Shown here in pieces: positions 7,091-15,625 of a DNA stretch of 64,000 nucleotides. The DNA lies in assembly GCA_021847645.1 (NCBI GenBank), contig JAJZQG010000007.1, positions 1-64,000 of the forward strand, in the 5' to 3' direction. Both the position numbers and the translations under genes were made by a program. The notes beneath the pieces were generated by a model. It was not told the DNA's origin and did no database searches. It saw only the letters and a program-made list of their open reading frames with translations. How positions within the stretch are numbered: the stretch's first letter is position 1; each line of letters begins with the position of its first letter. Source of the stretch: Myxococcales bacterium (lineage in GTDB: Bacteria; Myxococcota_A; Polyangia; Polyangiales; Polyangiaceae).

Positions 7091-9982
7091 ATGCACTTCC
7101 CGACCTTCCATCGACCCTTCGCCGTCTTCCTTCCCGTCATGATTGCAGGCCTTGCTGGGGGCGGCTGCGGTTCCAGTACATCCTCCACGCCCTCGGGCGG
7201 GGACGACGCTGGCGCGCCGATCACGATGTACCCGGGCGAGCAATGCGTGCCGCCCCAGCCCGCGTTCGTGCGCGTGCGCTTCGAGTCGGGCACGGTGTTC
7301 CTGCAACCCGGTCAGAGCCGCACCGTGCAGGTCGCTGTCGATCCCGACATGTGCGACCCGGCCCAGGTCACCTTCGAGTCGTCCGACGCTACGCTCGTCG
7401 ACGCGCCCGCGCCGGTCACCTTGGATCTGCGCCACGCCCGCGTCGACCTGCAGGTGCACGCCCCTGACAGTGCGGTCTCCGGTGCGGCCAGCATCACGGC
7501 GCACCTGCCCTTGAGTGACGGCACCGAAGTGACCGCGCAGCTTGCGGTCCAGATCCTCGACGATACGCTGCCGTCGTGTTCGGGGCAGGCGAGCGGCCAT
7601 CTGACGGCGGGCTCCACGGTCAAGGGAACCGGGGGCCTGGCCGGTGCGAGCATCTCGCTGCAAGCCGGCGCGGACGCACCCAACGGCGGGCCCATGTTCT
7701 GGCACGTCGACCCGTTCGACGTCACCGTCTCGTGCGGCGCGAGCATGAGCTTGGACGGCGAGCTGGCGCTCGGACCCGCGATCACCTTCGGCCCTGCGAA
7801 CAAGAAGCTTCCGCGCGAAATCCCTCTGACGATCCCGATCAACCCGTCGCTCGTTCCGACCGCCGCGCGCATGCGCCACGTGCACGTGCTGTACACCGGC
7901 CCATCGGTAGCCAAGCCGCGTTTGATTCCTGTGGCCGATCCCGCGTTCGAGCAGCTCGACGGTGTCTGGGTGATGTCGTTCAAGGTGCCGCGGCTCGGAA
8001 CCTACCAGGCGGTTGCCGAGAGCGACGGCGGCAAGCGCACGTTCACCCGGCACCTGACGCATCGCGCGGTGGTCGGCGTGTCGATGGGCGGCGGCGGCGC
8101 TGCGTCCTTCGGCGTGCGCTTCCACGATCTGTTCGACGTGATCGCTCCCTTGGGCGGACCGTCGGACTGGACGTACATGCTCAACCAGATCGAGACGTTC
8201 CACCTGGCGGGATTCGCTGCCAACGACGGGGACAACGTGCCCACGACCGAGGCGCCCATGCCCGCGCCGCGGTGGCCCTACGAGCACCCGCAGACGTTCA
8301 ACAAGTGGTGGTACGAGTATCCGAAGGACGGCAACGGCGGAGGGTTCGATCGCGAGGAGTACGTGCAGCTGATGCGCGACCTCGCGTACATGTACGGCAA
8401 TCCGTTCGGCCAGAGCACGGACCCGACCGAATACACCTTGCCCGCCGGCATCTCGCCCGACAGTCCGTCGGTGGTGGGCAACCATCCGGACCACGAGTGC
8501 TCGCTGTACGTGGACCCGTACGATGGCGCGCCGGACAAGACCAAGCTCGACGAGCTGTGGAACCAGTGCCCGGCCGAGCGCTGCGCGCACACCGAGGTGC
8601 TGCAGAACTACTTTGACGACCAATTCAATCCCAAGGGCAAGTGGCCGGTCATCACGGTATGCGACGGCTCTCCGCAGAACCAGGCGTTCTCGCCCTGGTC
8701 CAACACCTGGACGCCGGACAACGACAACAAGCCTCTCGAGATAGGTCTGGCCGTGGACTACAACGGTAACGGCGTCCGCGACGAGAACGAGCCGATCATC
8801 ACCGACGGCTTCGAGCCGTACCGCGATGTCGGGACCGATGGGCTCGCGTCGAAAGACGAGCCCGGATACAAGGCGGGCGTCAACGAGGACCCGTCGGGGG
8901 ACGATTACGACTACCAGTACAATCCCAACGGGCTCGAAGGCAACGGCCGGTGGGATGACGGCGAGCCGTATGACGACGTGGGATTGGACGGTGTGCCGAA
9001 TACGAAGCAGAGCCCGTACGACACCGGCGAGGGCGACGGCAAGTACACCATGTCGAACGGGCTGAGCACGTTCCTGGACCGCGATGCGCGCACGGCCTTC
9101 CATCAGCAGGCGTCGAACGTGCCGTCGGGGCCGCTGACCGACGACGCGCTACGGCGGTTGGACTTCTGGGCGGACGGCGGCACGCGCGATCTGTTCAACT
9201 TCCTGGTGGACGCGCAGCACTTCTCGGGCGGTCTGGTGGGGCGTGGGAGAGCCGCGGCGTACTATACCGACTTTACGAACCTGCCCGGGCAGGTTCCGGG
9301 CGACGCCATGAGCTTCGTGCCGGGCGCCATGCTCTGGCAGGACATTCCCGGCGTGGTGGTGCAGCGCTACGGCGAGATCGATCCCACGCAGAAGCAGATC
9401 GACAACGGCAGCGGGCAGCACGTCGGCACGCCCGACGAGGTGACGCGCCGCCTGCAAACGGCGCTGTACTTCGTGGGGGCGCGATGGCCGGACGCGCCGC
9501 GTTGGCTGGCCGCCGACAGCGTGCTCGATCCGGTTCCGGGCGTGGACAACTGCCAGGTCCTTGGCAACTGCAGCATCTCGTTCACCGACTCGCTGGGCCG
9601 CACCGGACCGGTCGAGATCACCCTGCCTCCCGGCTACGCGAATGCGAACGAGCAGGACGTGCGCTACCCGGTCATCTTCCTTCTGCACGGCTACGGGCAG
9701 ACCCCCGAGGACCTGGGCGCCGCCATCGTCTTTCTGCGCAACTGGATGAACAGCTCCGCCGACTCCTCGGCATCCAGGCTCCCCAAGTCCATTATCGTGT
9801 ATGTCGACGGCCGCTGCCGTATCGGCCCATCGGGCGATCCCGAGTGCATTCGGGGCACCTTCTTCACCGAGAGCGTCCGGCCCAACGGCGCTAAGATGGA
9901 GACCTGGTGGAGAGAGCTGATCAACTACATCGACGCGAACTACCGCACGATGGGCCCGTCGGACATCGAGTGGACCGAGTAG
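7091..9982 (+). CDS. Esterase-like lipoprotein with apparently permuted alpha/beta-hydrolase domain
   Basis: This is a 963-residue lipoprotein (lipobox near GGGCG at residue ~25). The nucleophile-elbow motif GVSMGGG, with Ser331, is followed by FGVRFHDLFDVIAPLGG as in esterase-D-like enzymes. The part that normally comes before the elbow is instead at the C-terminus: LGRTGPVEITLPPGY, then RYPVIFLLHGYG (His866-Gly867), IIVYVDGR, and finally the helix NYIDANYRT, where the protein stops. In ordinary family members NYIDANYRT leads directly into the G-x-S-M-G-G strand. Residues ~556-640 hold acidic DYNGNGVRDENEP-type repeats that look calcium-binding. The start has AGGAGG upstream; the longer open frame to the left overlaps the previous gene and is rejected. 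Hydrolase activity is inferred. Confidence 0.75.
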   Translation: MHFPTFHRPFAVFLPVMIAGLAGGGCGSSTSSTPSGGDDAGAPITMYPGEQCVPPQPAFVRVRFESGTVFLQPGQSRTVQVAVDPDMCDPAQVTFESSDATLVDAPAPVTLDLRHARVDLQVHAPDSAVSGAASITAHLPLSDGTEVTAQLAVQILDDTLPSCSGQASGHLTAGSTVKGTGGLAGASISLQAGADAPNGGPMFWHVDPFDVTVSCGASMSLDGELALGPAITFGPANKKLPREIPLTIPINPSLVPTAARMRHVHVLYTGPSVAKPRLIPVADPAFEQLDGVWVMSFKVPRLGTYQAVAESDGGKRTFTRHLTHRAVVGVSMGGGGAASFGVRFHDLFDVIAPLGGPSDWTYMLNQIETFHLAGFAANDGDNVPTTEAPMPAPRWPYEHPQTFNKWWYEYPKDGNGGGFDREEYVQLMRDLAYMYGNPFGQSTDPTEYTLPAGISPDSPSVVGNHPDHECSLYVDPYDGAPDKTKLDELWNQCPAERCAHTEVLQNYFDDQFNPKGKWPVITVCDGSPQNQAFSPWSNTWTPDNDNKPLEIGLAVDYNGNGVRDENEPIITDGFEPYRDVGTDGLASKDEPGYKAGVNEDPSGDDYDYQYNPNGLEGNGRWDDGEPYDDVGLDGVPNTKQSPYDTGEGDGKYTMSNGLSTFLDRDARTAFHQQASNVPSGPLTDDALRRLDFWADGGTRDLFNFLVDAQHFSGGLVGRGRAAAYYTDFTNLPGQVPGDAMSFVPGAMLWQDIPGVVVQRYGEIDPTQKQIDNGSGQHVGTPDEVTRRLQTALYFVGARWPDAPRWLAADSVLDPVPGVDNCQVLGNCSISFTDSLGRTGPVEITLPPGYANANEQDVRYPVIFLLHGYGQTPEDLGAAIVFLRNWMNSSADSSASRLPKSIIVYVDGRCRIGPSGDPECIRGTFFTESVRPNGAKMETWWRELINYIDANYRTMGPSDIEWTE

Positions 9983-10001
9983 CGCGACCGGTTCGTCGCG
10001 C
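9982..10001 (+). terminator. Hairpin at the stop codon of the esterase-like gene
   Basis: GCGCGAC (9982-9988) pairs perfectly with GTCGCGC (9995-10001) around a 6-base loop, starting at the last base of the TAG. There is no T-tract. It is plausibly a terminator separating the lipoprotein gene from the kdp operon. Confidence 0.4.
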
Positions 10002-10060
10002 CGTTGCGAGGATTGGGTGCGTGGACAGACGCAGGCGGGCTGGTCCACCATGAGCGTCCC

Positions 10061-12799
10061 ATGAGCGACCGACCCGACCCGGACAAGTTGCTGCGAAACA
10101 TGCAGCAGGAGGAAGCGCAGGCCAAGCGCGGCAAGCTGACCATATTCTTCGGCGCGGCCCCAGGGGTCGGAAAGACGTTCACGATGCTTGGGGAGGCGGC
10201 CTACCTTCGCGACGTCGAGGGACGCGAGGTCGTCGCCGGGGTCGTGGAGACGCACGGCCGCTTCGAAACGGCGTCGATGCTTTCCGGCTTCGACAGCGTG
10301 CCCAAGAAGCGCGTCGTGCACAGGGGAGCGACCCTCGAGGAATTCGACCTCGACGCCGCGCTCACGCGTCGCCCTGGCCTGCTGCTGCTCGACGAGCTGG
10401 CGCACTCGAACGCGCCCGGCTCGCGGCATGCCAAGCGCTGGCAGGATGCCGAGGAGCTGCTCGACGCGGGCATCGACGTGCACACCACGCTCAACGTGCA
10501 GCATCTGGAGAGCATGAATGACGTGGTTGCCCAAATCACCGGTGTCGTGGTGCGCGAGACGGTGCCCGACTCCGTGTTCGACAAGGCGCACGACGTCAAG
10601 CTGGTGGACTTGCCCCCTGACGAGCTGTTGGTCCGCATGCGGGAGGGCAAAGTCTATCTTCCGGCGCAAGCGCTTCGGGCGATGGAGAGCTTCTTCCGCA
10701 AGGGCAACCTGATCGCCCTGCGGGAGCTTGCGCTGCGCAAGATGGCGGAGCGCGTGGACGCCGACATGCAGGTCTGGCGCGAGGCGCAAGGCATCGAGAA
10801 GACGTGGGCGGCTTCGGACCGCCTCCTGGTTTGCATCAGCCCGAGCCCCTACTCCGCAAACCTGCTGCGGGCCGGCAGGCGGATCTCCGCCGGGCTCCAT
10901 GCTCCGTGGTGCGCCGTCAACGTCGAGACCCCCGCGACGCTGCGCTTGTCGCGCGTCGCTCGCGGGCAAATGTCGCAGAACCTTCGCCTGGCCGAACAGC
11001 TCGGGGCCGAGACGGTCACGTTGTCCGGCGAGAATTCCGCCGACGAGATCCTGCGCTTCGCCCGTGAGCGCAACATCACCAAGATCGTCGTGGGAAAGCC
11101 CAGATTCCGGTCCCTGCGGGATCGCTTCCGCCCGTCGTTCGTCGATGAGCTGATCCTGCACAGCGGCGACATTGACCTGTACGTGACCACGGGCGAGCCC
11201 GAGCGCGCCGACCGTGCCGACGCTGCTCAACCCGCGGTGCGACGGCAATCCACGCGCGACGCCGTGGGCTATGCGGCAGCGATGGCAACCACCGCGGCGG
11301 CCACCGGGGTTGCGTGGCTGCTGTTCGGGCAGCAGCACGCCGCTGACGTGGTGATGACCCAGCTGTTGGGCATTGTCATCGTGGCGACTCGGTTCGGATT
11401 CGGCCCGTCCATGACCGGTGCCGTGCTCGCCGTGCTGCTCTATGACCTTTTCTTCGTTCCGCCGTACTACCGGATATCGGTTTACGATTCGCGGCATGTG
11501 GTCACGTTCGGCGCGATGCTGCTGGTGGCGGGCGTCATTGCCGGATTGACCCGGCGCGTGAAGGGCCAGGTCGATGTCGCCCGCCGGAGCGAACGCCAGG
11601 CTGCCGCACTCCACGCGCTGAGCCAGGATCTGCTGCACGCCCAAGACCCGGACTCCGTCCTGCGCGCGGCCTCTCTGCGCATCGAAGCGATGCTGTCTTG
11701 CCAGGTAGCGGCTTTCGCGGCAGACGAAAGCGGCAACACGCAAACCGTCTATGCGAGCCCGGGACTGGGGCAGCTGGACAGCGAGCTCGGTGTGGTGAGG
11801 TGGGTGCTCGCGCACCGTCAAGAGGCGGGAATGGGCACAACCACGCTGGCCGGAAGCCGCGGCTACTACGTACCCTTGGTCGGCGGCGGCAAGGCTCCCG
11901 AACTCTTCGGGGCGCTCGGCCTCTATCCCAACGACAACGCCGAGCTCGGCGACCCGGAGCAGCGGCGCCTGGCCACCGCCCTTGCCAAGCAGATCGCCAT
12001 CGCCCTGGAGCGCGGGCGGCTCATGGAGCAGGCGGAGCACGCCCGCGTCCAGATCGAAGCCGAGCAGTTTCGCAATACGCTGCTCAGCTCGGTTTCGCAC
12101 GACCTGCGTACCCCGCTCGCCGTCATCCGCGGCGCCGCTACCACGCTGCTCGACGACGAGGCGTCGTTGACCGAGACGGTCCGGCATGACTTGACCCACG
12201 CAATCGTCGAGGAGACCGAGCGACTGGACCGTCGCGTGCGCGATCTGCTGGACATGACACGCCTCGAGTCCGGGGCCGTGAGGGTCCGCAAGGAGTGGCA
12301 ATCGGCGGAGGAGATCGTTGGCGCCGCACTCAACCAGACCGAGGCGCGCCTCGCGGGGCGGGCCATTTCGACGGACGTCCCGTCGACACTCCCGGTGTCT
12401 TGCGATAGCGTGCTGGTCCAGCAGGTGCTGGTCAACCTTTTGGAGAACGCCGCGAAGTATACGCCGGACGGCACGCCCATCGATGTTGCCGCCCGGCTGC
12501 TGGAGGGAGAGGTGATGTTCGAAGTTGCGGATAGAGGTCCAGGCGTACCGCCGCAGGAGCGCTCCCTCATCTTCGACAAGTTCCACCGCTCCGGCTCCGA
12601 GCGCGCGAAGGGAGGCGTCGGCCTGGGACTAACCATTTGCCGCGCGATCGTGCTCGCGCACGGAGGCCGCATCTGGGTCGACGAGCGAGATGGCGGCGGC
12701 GCGGCTTTCCGTTTCACCCTGCCCGCGGTCGGGCATCCGACGCCAGCCCCATTGCCCGAAATCAGCGAGGCCACGACCCCGACGGGTGCAGCGTCATGA
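10061..12799 (+). CDS. kdpD: KdpD osmosensitive K+ channel sensor histidine kinase
   Basis: This is a membrane sensor kinase that phosphorylates KdpE under potassium limitation. Its 912 residues have the family order. An N-terminal KdpD domain has the Walker-A-like GAAPGVGKT (residues 31-39). It is followed by a USP-like domain, four membrane segments of the DUF4118 type (~405-505), a GAF-like region, a HisKA domain with SHDLRTPL (His680) and a C-terminal ATPase domain with GVGLGLTICRAIV. The chosen ATG starts MSDRPDPDKLL, which matches the usual KdpD N-terminus; an in-frame extension of 19 residues is possible. It overlaps kdpE by ATGA, implying translational coupling. Here kdpDE precede kdpFABC, the reverse of the Escherichia coli order. 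Confidence 0.96.
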   Translation: MSDRPDPDKLLRNMQQEEAQAKRGKLTIFFGAAPGVGKTFTMLGEAAYLRDVEGREVVAGVVETHGRFETASMLSGFDSVPKKRVVHRGATLEEFDLDAALTRRPGLLLLDELAHSNAPGSRHAKRWQDAEELLDAGIDVHTTLNVQHLESMNDVVAQITGVVVRETVPDSVFDKAHDVKLVDLPPDELLVRMREGKVYLPAQALRAMESFFRKGNLIALRELALRKMAERVDADMQVWREAQGIEKTWAASDRLLVCISPSPYSANLLRAGRRISAGLHAPWCAVNVETPATLRLSRVARGQMSQNLRLAEQLGAETVTLSGENSADEILRFARERNITKIVVGKPRFRSLRDRFRPSFVDELILHSGDIDLYVTTGEPERADRADAAQPAVRRQSTRDAVGYAAAMATTAAATGVAWLLFGQQHAADVVMTQLLGIVIVATRFGFGPSMTGAVLAVLLYDLFFVPPYYRISVYDSRHVVTFGAMLLVAGVIAGLTRRVKGQVDVARRSERQAAALHALSQDLLHAQDPDSVLRAASLRIEAMLSCQVAAFAADESGNTQTVYASPGLGQLDSELGVVRWVLAHRQEAGMGTTTLAGSRGYYVPLVGGGKAPELFGALGLYPNDNAELGDPEQRRLATALAKQIAIALERGRLMEQAEHARVQIEAEQFRNTLLSSVSHDLRTPLAVIRGAATTLLDDEASLTETVRHDLTHAIVEETERLDRRVRDLLDMTRLESGAVRVRKEWQSAEEIVGAALNQTEARLAGRAISTDVPSTLPVSCDSVLVQQVLVNLLENAAKYTPDGTPIDVAARLLEGEVMFEVADRGPGVPPQERSLIFDKFHRSGSERAKGGVGLGLTICRAIVLAHGGRIWVDERDGGGAAFRFTLPAVGHPTPAPLPEISEATTPTGAAS

Positions 12800-13494
12800 C
12801 GACATCCGGACCGCTCGTGCTCATCGTCGAAGACGAGCCGCAAATGGTTCGCTTCCTGCGAGGATCGCTGTCCACGCACGGCTACCGTCTGGTGGAGACC
12901 GGGACGGGAACCGACGCTCTGGCACAAGCCGCGGCGCGCAGCCCGGACGTCATCCTGCTCGACCTCGGACTGCCGGACCTCGACGGGCTCGAGGTCACGC
13001 GGCGCCTGCGCGAGTGGACGACCGTGCCCATTATCGTCATCTCGGCCCGGGGCCAGGACGACGACAAGATCAGCGCGCTGGACGCGGGTGCGGACGACTA
13101 CCTCACCAAGCCGTTCAGCGTGGGCGAGCTGCTCGCGCGCATCCGTGTCGCGTTGCGCCACTCCGCCGCACGGTCGGCAGACAAGCCGGAGCCGGTGTTC
13201 CGTCTCGAGGAACTGCGGGTCGATCTGGCGAAGCGGCAGGTCTTTCTCGGCGAGCGGGAAGTGCATCTGACACCCACCGAGTACAAGCTCCTGACGGTCC
13301 TGATCCAGCACGCCGGGCGCGTCGTCACCCACCGTCAGCTGCTCAAGGAGGTCTGGGGGCCTCCGCACACCGACAATACGCAGTACTTGCGTGTCTACAT
13401 GGCTCAGCTTCGGCAGAAGCTCGAGCCCAATCCCGCCCGTCCACGGTTCCTGATCAACGAGCCGGGCGTGGGATACCGCCTCAGGGTCGGGTAG
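12796..13494 (+). CDS. kdpE: KdpE OmpR-family response regulator
   Basis: This is a 232-residue response regulator and partner of KdpD that would activate kdpFABC transcription. The receiver domain has the acidic pair at residues 12-13 (IVEDE), the phospho-acceptor Asp56 in ILLDLGLPD and the conserved Lys in YLTKPF. A winged-helix OmpR-type DNA-binding domain follows, with LTPTEYKLL and RQLLKEVWG, ending at GVGYRL. The ATG overlaps the kdpD stop (ATGA). A 187-bp gap with a hairpin and a TTGACA element separates it from the kdpF region, suggesting that the structural genes have their own promoter. Confidence 0.96.
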   Translation: MTTSGPLVLIVEDEPQMVRFLRGSLSTHGYRLVETGTGTDALAQAAARSPDVILLDLGLPDLDGLEVTRRLREWTTVPIIVISARGQDDDKISALDAGADDYLTKPFSVGELLARIRVALRHSAARSADKPEPVFRLEELRVDLAKRQVFLGEREVHLTPTEYKLLTVLIQHAGRVVTHRQLLKEVWGPPHTDNTQYLRVYMAQLRQKLEPNPARPRFLINEPGVGYRLRVG

Positions 13495-13516
13495 GCCGTC
13501 CGCGACAGCGCGTCTC

Positions 13517-13562
13517 GCCGGCGAGGACAGCAGCTTGTCTGCGCAAAGCTGCCCTCTCCGGC
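13517..13562 (+). promoter_or_regulatory. Interrupted hairpin between kdpE and the kdpF region
   Basis: GCCGGcGAGGaCAGC (13517-13531) pairs with GCTGcCCTCtCCGGC (13548-13562): 13 of 15 positions match, with single-base internal mismatches and a 16-base loop. It begins 22 bases after the kdpE stop and could terminate kdpDE transcription or act as a leader structure for kdpFABC. It is followed downstream by a TTGACA element. Confidence 0.5.
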
Positions 13563-13632
13563 CCGCCTCCTTGCACAATCCTGATTCGAACTCCTCGCTT
13601 CTTGACGACAGCCGAACACGTCGGGGCGTAGG

Positions 13633-13661
13633 TTGACATTGTGAAGGACGCAGTCCAAGCT
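13633..13661 (+). promoter_or_regulatory. Candidate activator-dependent promoter for kdpFABC
   Basis: A consensus -35 hexamer TTGACA (13633-13638) lies about 44 bp before the first small ORF. At 17-bp spacing the -10 hexamer is poor (CAAGCT), which is what one expects of a promoter needing an activator such as phosphorylated KdpE. No KdpE site was identified by eye. Confidence 0.4.
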
Positions 13662-13681
13662 CTGCGCTCGGAGGGTATTCC

Positions 13682-13765
13682 ATGATGGACGCTGCCTACC
13701 TGGGGCTCACGGCCATTCTGTTCTTGATCACGCTAGGGTTCATTCGCGTCTGCGATCGTCTCTAG
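13682..13765 (+). CDS. 27-residue single-pass membrane peptide preceding kdpF
   Basis: This small ORF encodes MMDAAYLGLTAILFLITLGF and then IRVCDRL: one hydrophobic segment with a positively charged, Cys-containing tail. It lies 13 bp upstream of kdpF, is preceded by GGAGGG, and its TAG overlaps the AGGAGG that serves kdpF, so it is likely translated as part of the operon. Comparable tiny ORFs ahead of kdpF are familiar to me from other kdp operons but usually go unannotated. A role as an extra small subunit or assembly peptide is inference. The second ATG (13685) is an equally good start. Confidence 0.7.
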   Translation: MMDAAYLGLTAILFLITLGFIRVCDRL

Positions 13766-13778
13766 GAGGAGGCCGCCC

Positions 13779-13871
13779 ATGTCTGCCCTCTATGTTGTCG
13801 GCGCGATAACCTCCGTGGGATTGCTGGTCTATCTGCTTGTCGCGTTGCTCAAGCCGGAGGCTCTGCAATGA
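13779..13871 (+). CDS. kdpF: KdpF small stabilising subunit of the Kdp K+-ATPase
   Basis: This is a 30-residue single-span peptide beginning [20 protein letters not shown] and ending in LKPEALQ. The length, single transmembrane helix and C-terminal L(L/F)xPE motif match KdpF, which stabilises the KdpABC complex. AGGAGG precedes the ATG, and the stop overlaps the kdpA start as ATGA. Confidence 0.9.
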   Translation: MSALYVVGAITSVGLLVYLLVALLKPEALQ

Positions 13872-15613
13872 GCTGGCAGTCCTGGGTCCAGATAGCGCTG
13901 TTCTTCGTCGTGCTGCTGGGTGCGGTCAGGCCGCTCGGCAGCTATATGGCCCGGGTGTACGAGGGCCAACCCTTGGCGCTCGAGCGCGTGCTGGGCCCGG
14001 TCGAGCGGACGTTCTACCGCCTGGCCGGCGTCCGGCGAGACGACGACACCAGCTGGAAGACCTACGCAGTGGACCTGCTGCTGTTCAACACGGCCGGCCT
14101 GCTGATCGTCTACGGGCTCCAACGGCTTCAGGGCGTGCTGCCCCTCAATCCCCAATCGCTGGGTGCGCCGAGCCCGGACCTGGCGTGGAACACGGCGGCG
14201 AGCTTCGCGACGAACACGAACTGGCAGAGCTACGGGGGAGAATCCACGCTCAGCTATCTCACGCAGATGGTTGGCCTGACCGTGCAGAACTTCGTGTCCG
14301 CCGCGTCGGGCATGGCCGTGCTGGTGGCGATGATTCGCGGGTTCACCCGCCGCTCCGCCAAAGGCATTGGCAGCTTCTGGGTAGACCTGACGAGAGGAAC
14401 CCTCTACATCCTGCTGCCGTTGTCGCTCGTTGTCGCCGTCGTTCTGGTATCCCAGGGCGTGGTGCAGACGTTCAGCGCCTACCGCACCGTTCCGCTGCTC
14501 GAGGCGTTCAGGACGAATGACGGCAAGACGCTGGTCGAACAGGTGCTGGCATTGGGCCCGGCCGCTTCCCAAGTGGCCATCAAACAGCTCGGCACCAACG
14601 GCGGTGGGTTCTTCAACGCCAACTCGGCGCACCCGTTCGAGAACCCTACTGCGCTGTCGAACTTCGTCGAGCTGGTGAGCATCTTGCTCATTCCGGCGGC
14701 GCTCACGCAGACCTTCGGGCGGATGGTCAAGGACGAGCGTCAGGGGCGCGCGCTGCTGGCGGCCATGCTGGCGGTGTTTATCCCGATGTTGGCATTGGCG
14801 CTTTGGCAGGAGCAGGCCGGGAACCCCGCGCTGACGGCGCTGGGGGTGAACCAGCTGCACGGTGTGCTGCAAGGCGGGGGCAACATGGAGGGGAAGGAGG
14901 CGCGATTCGGAGCCGCGAGCTCGGCGCTCTGGGCCACCGCCACGAGCGCCGCCTCCAACGGGTCGGTCAATGCCATGCACGACTCGTTCACGCCCCTGGG
15001 CGGCCTCGTCCCGATGGCGCTCATCCAGCTCGGCGAGATCGTGTTCGGGGGCGTCGGCTCCGGGCTCTACGGCATGCTGGTGTTCGCGATCGTCGCCGTC
15101 TTCGTCGCCGGCCTGATGGTCGGGCGGACACCGGAGTACCTCGGCAAGAAGATCGAGGTGAAAGAGATGAAGATGGCATCGCTCGTGATTCTCGTGCCGG
15201 TCGCGTGCGTGCTGCTGTTCACCGCGGTGGCGGTCGTCACGAGCGCGGGAACCAAGGGCATCATGAACCCGGGAGCGCACGGCTTCAGCGAGGTGCTCTA
15301 TGCGTTCTCCTCCGCCGCGAACAACAACGGAAGCGCCTTTGCGGGGCTGCAGGCGGACAGCCCGTTCTACAATACCCTCCTCGGTGTTTCGATGTGGCTC
15401 GGCCGGTTCTGGATCCAGGTCCCCGTGCTCGCCATCGCCGGCGCCCTCGCCGCCAAGAAGGCGATTCCCCAGGGCGCGGGCACGCTCGCCACGCACACGC
15501 CGCTGTTCGTCGCCATGCTCGTCGGGACGATCGTCGTCGTCGGCGCTCTGACGTTCATCCCGTCGCTGGCGCTCGGGCCCATCGTCGAGCACCTCCTGCT
15601 GCACTCTTCGTAA
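13868..15613 (+). CDS. kdpA: KdpA K+-translocating subunit
   Basis: This 581-residue polytopic membrane protein of the SKT superfamily forms the K+-selective pore of the Kdp ATPase. The N-terminus ([12 protein letters not shown]) and the glycine-containing pore-loop sequences are characteristic: [37 protein letters not shown] and [14 protein letters not shown]. It is full length for the family (~560-600) and couples to kdpF by ATGA overlap. A 12-bp gap containing GGTGGAG leads into kdpB. Confidence 0.97.
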   Translation: MSWQSWVQIALFFVVLLGAVRPLGSYMARVYEGQPLALERVLGPVERTFYRLAGVRRDDDTSWKTYAVDLLLFNTAGLLIVYGLQRLQGVLPLNPQSLGAPSPDLAWNTAASFATNTNWQSYGGESTLSYLTQMVGLTVQNFVSAASGMAVLVAMIRGFTRRSAKGIGSFWVDLTRGTLYILLPLSLVVAVVLVSQGVVQTFSAYRTVPLLEAFRTNDGKTLVEQVLALGPAASQVAIKQLGTNGGGFFNANSAHPFENPTALSNFVELVSILLIPAALTQTFGRMVKDERQGRALLAAMLAVFIPMLALALWQEQAGNPALTALGVNQLHGVLQGGGNMEGKEARFGAASSALWATATSAASNGSVNAMHDSFTPLGGLVPMALIQLGEIVFGGVGSGLYGMLVFAIVAVFVAGLMVGRTPEYLGKKIEVKEMKMASLVILVPVACVLLFTAVAVVTSAGTKGIMNPGAHGFSEVLYAFSSAANNNGSAFAGLQADSPFYNTLLGVSMWLGRFWIQVPVLAIAGALAAKKAIPQGAGTLATHTPLFVAMLVGTIVVVGALTFIPSLALGPIVEHLLLHSS

Positions 15614-15625
15614 GGTGGAGCGACT

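Noticed and set aside
7079-9103. A 674-codon minus-strand frame opposite the esterase-like lipoprotein
   Set aside because: Antisense to the supported gene, Arg/Val-rich and without domains.
9149-12586. A 1145-codon minus-strand frame opposite the esterase-like gene and kdpD
   Set aside because: Shadow of kdpD in composition and frame; no start signal or recognisable domain.
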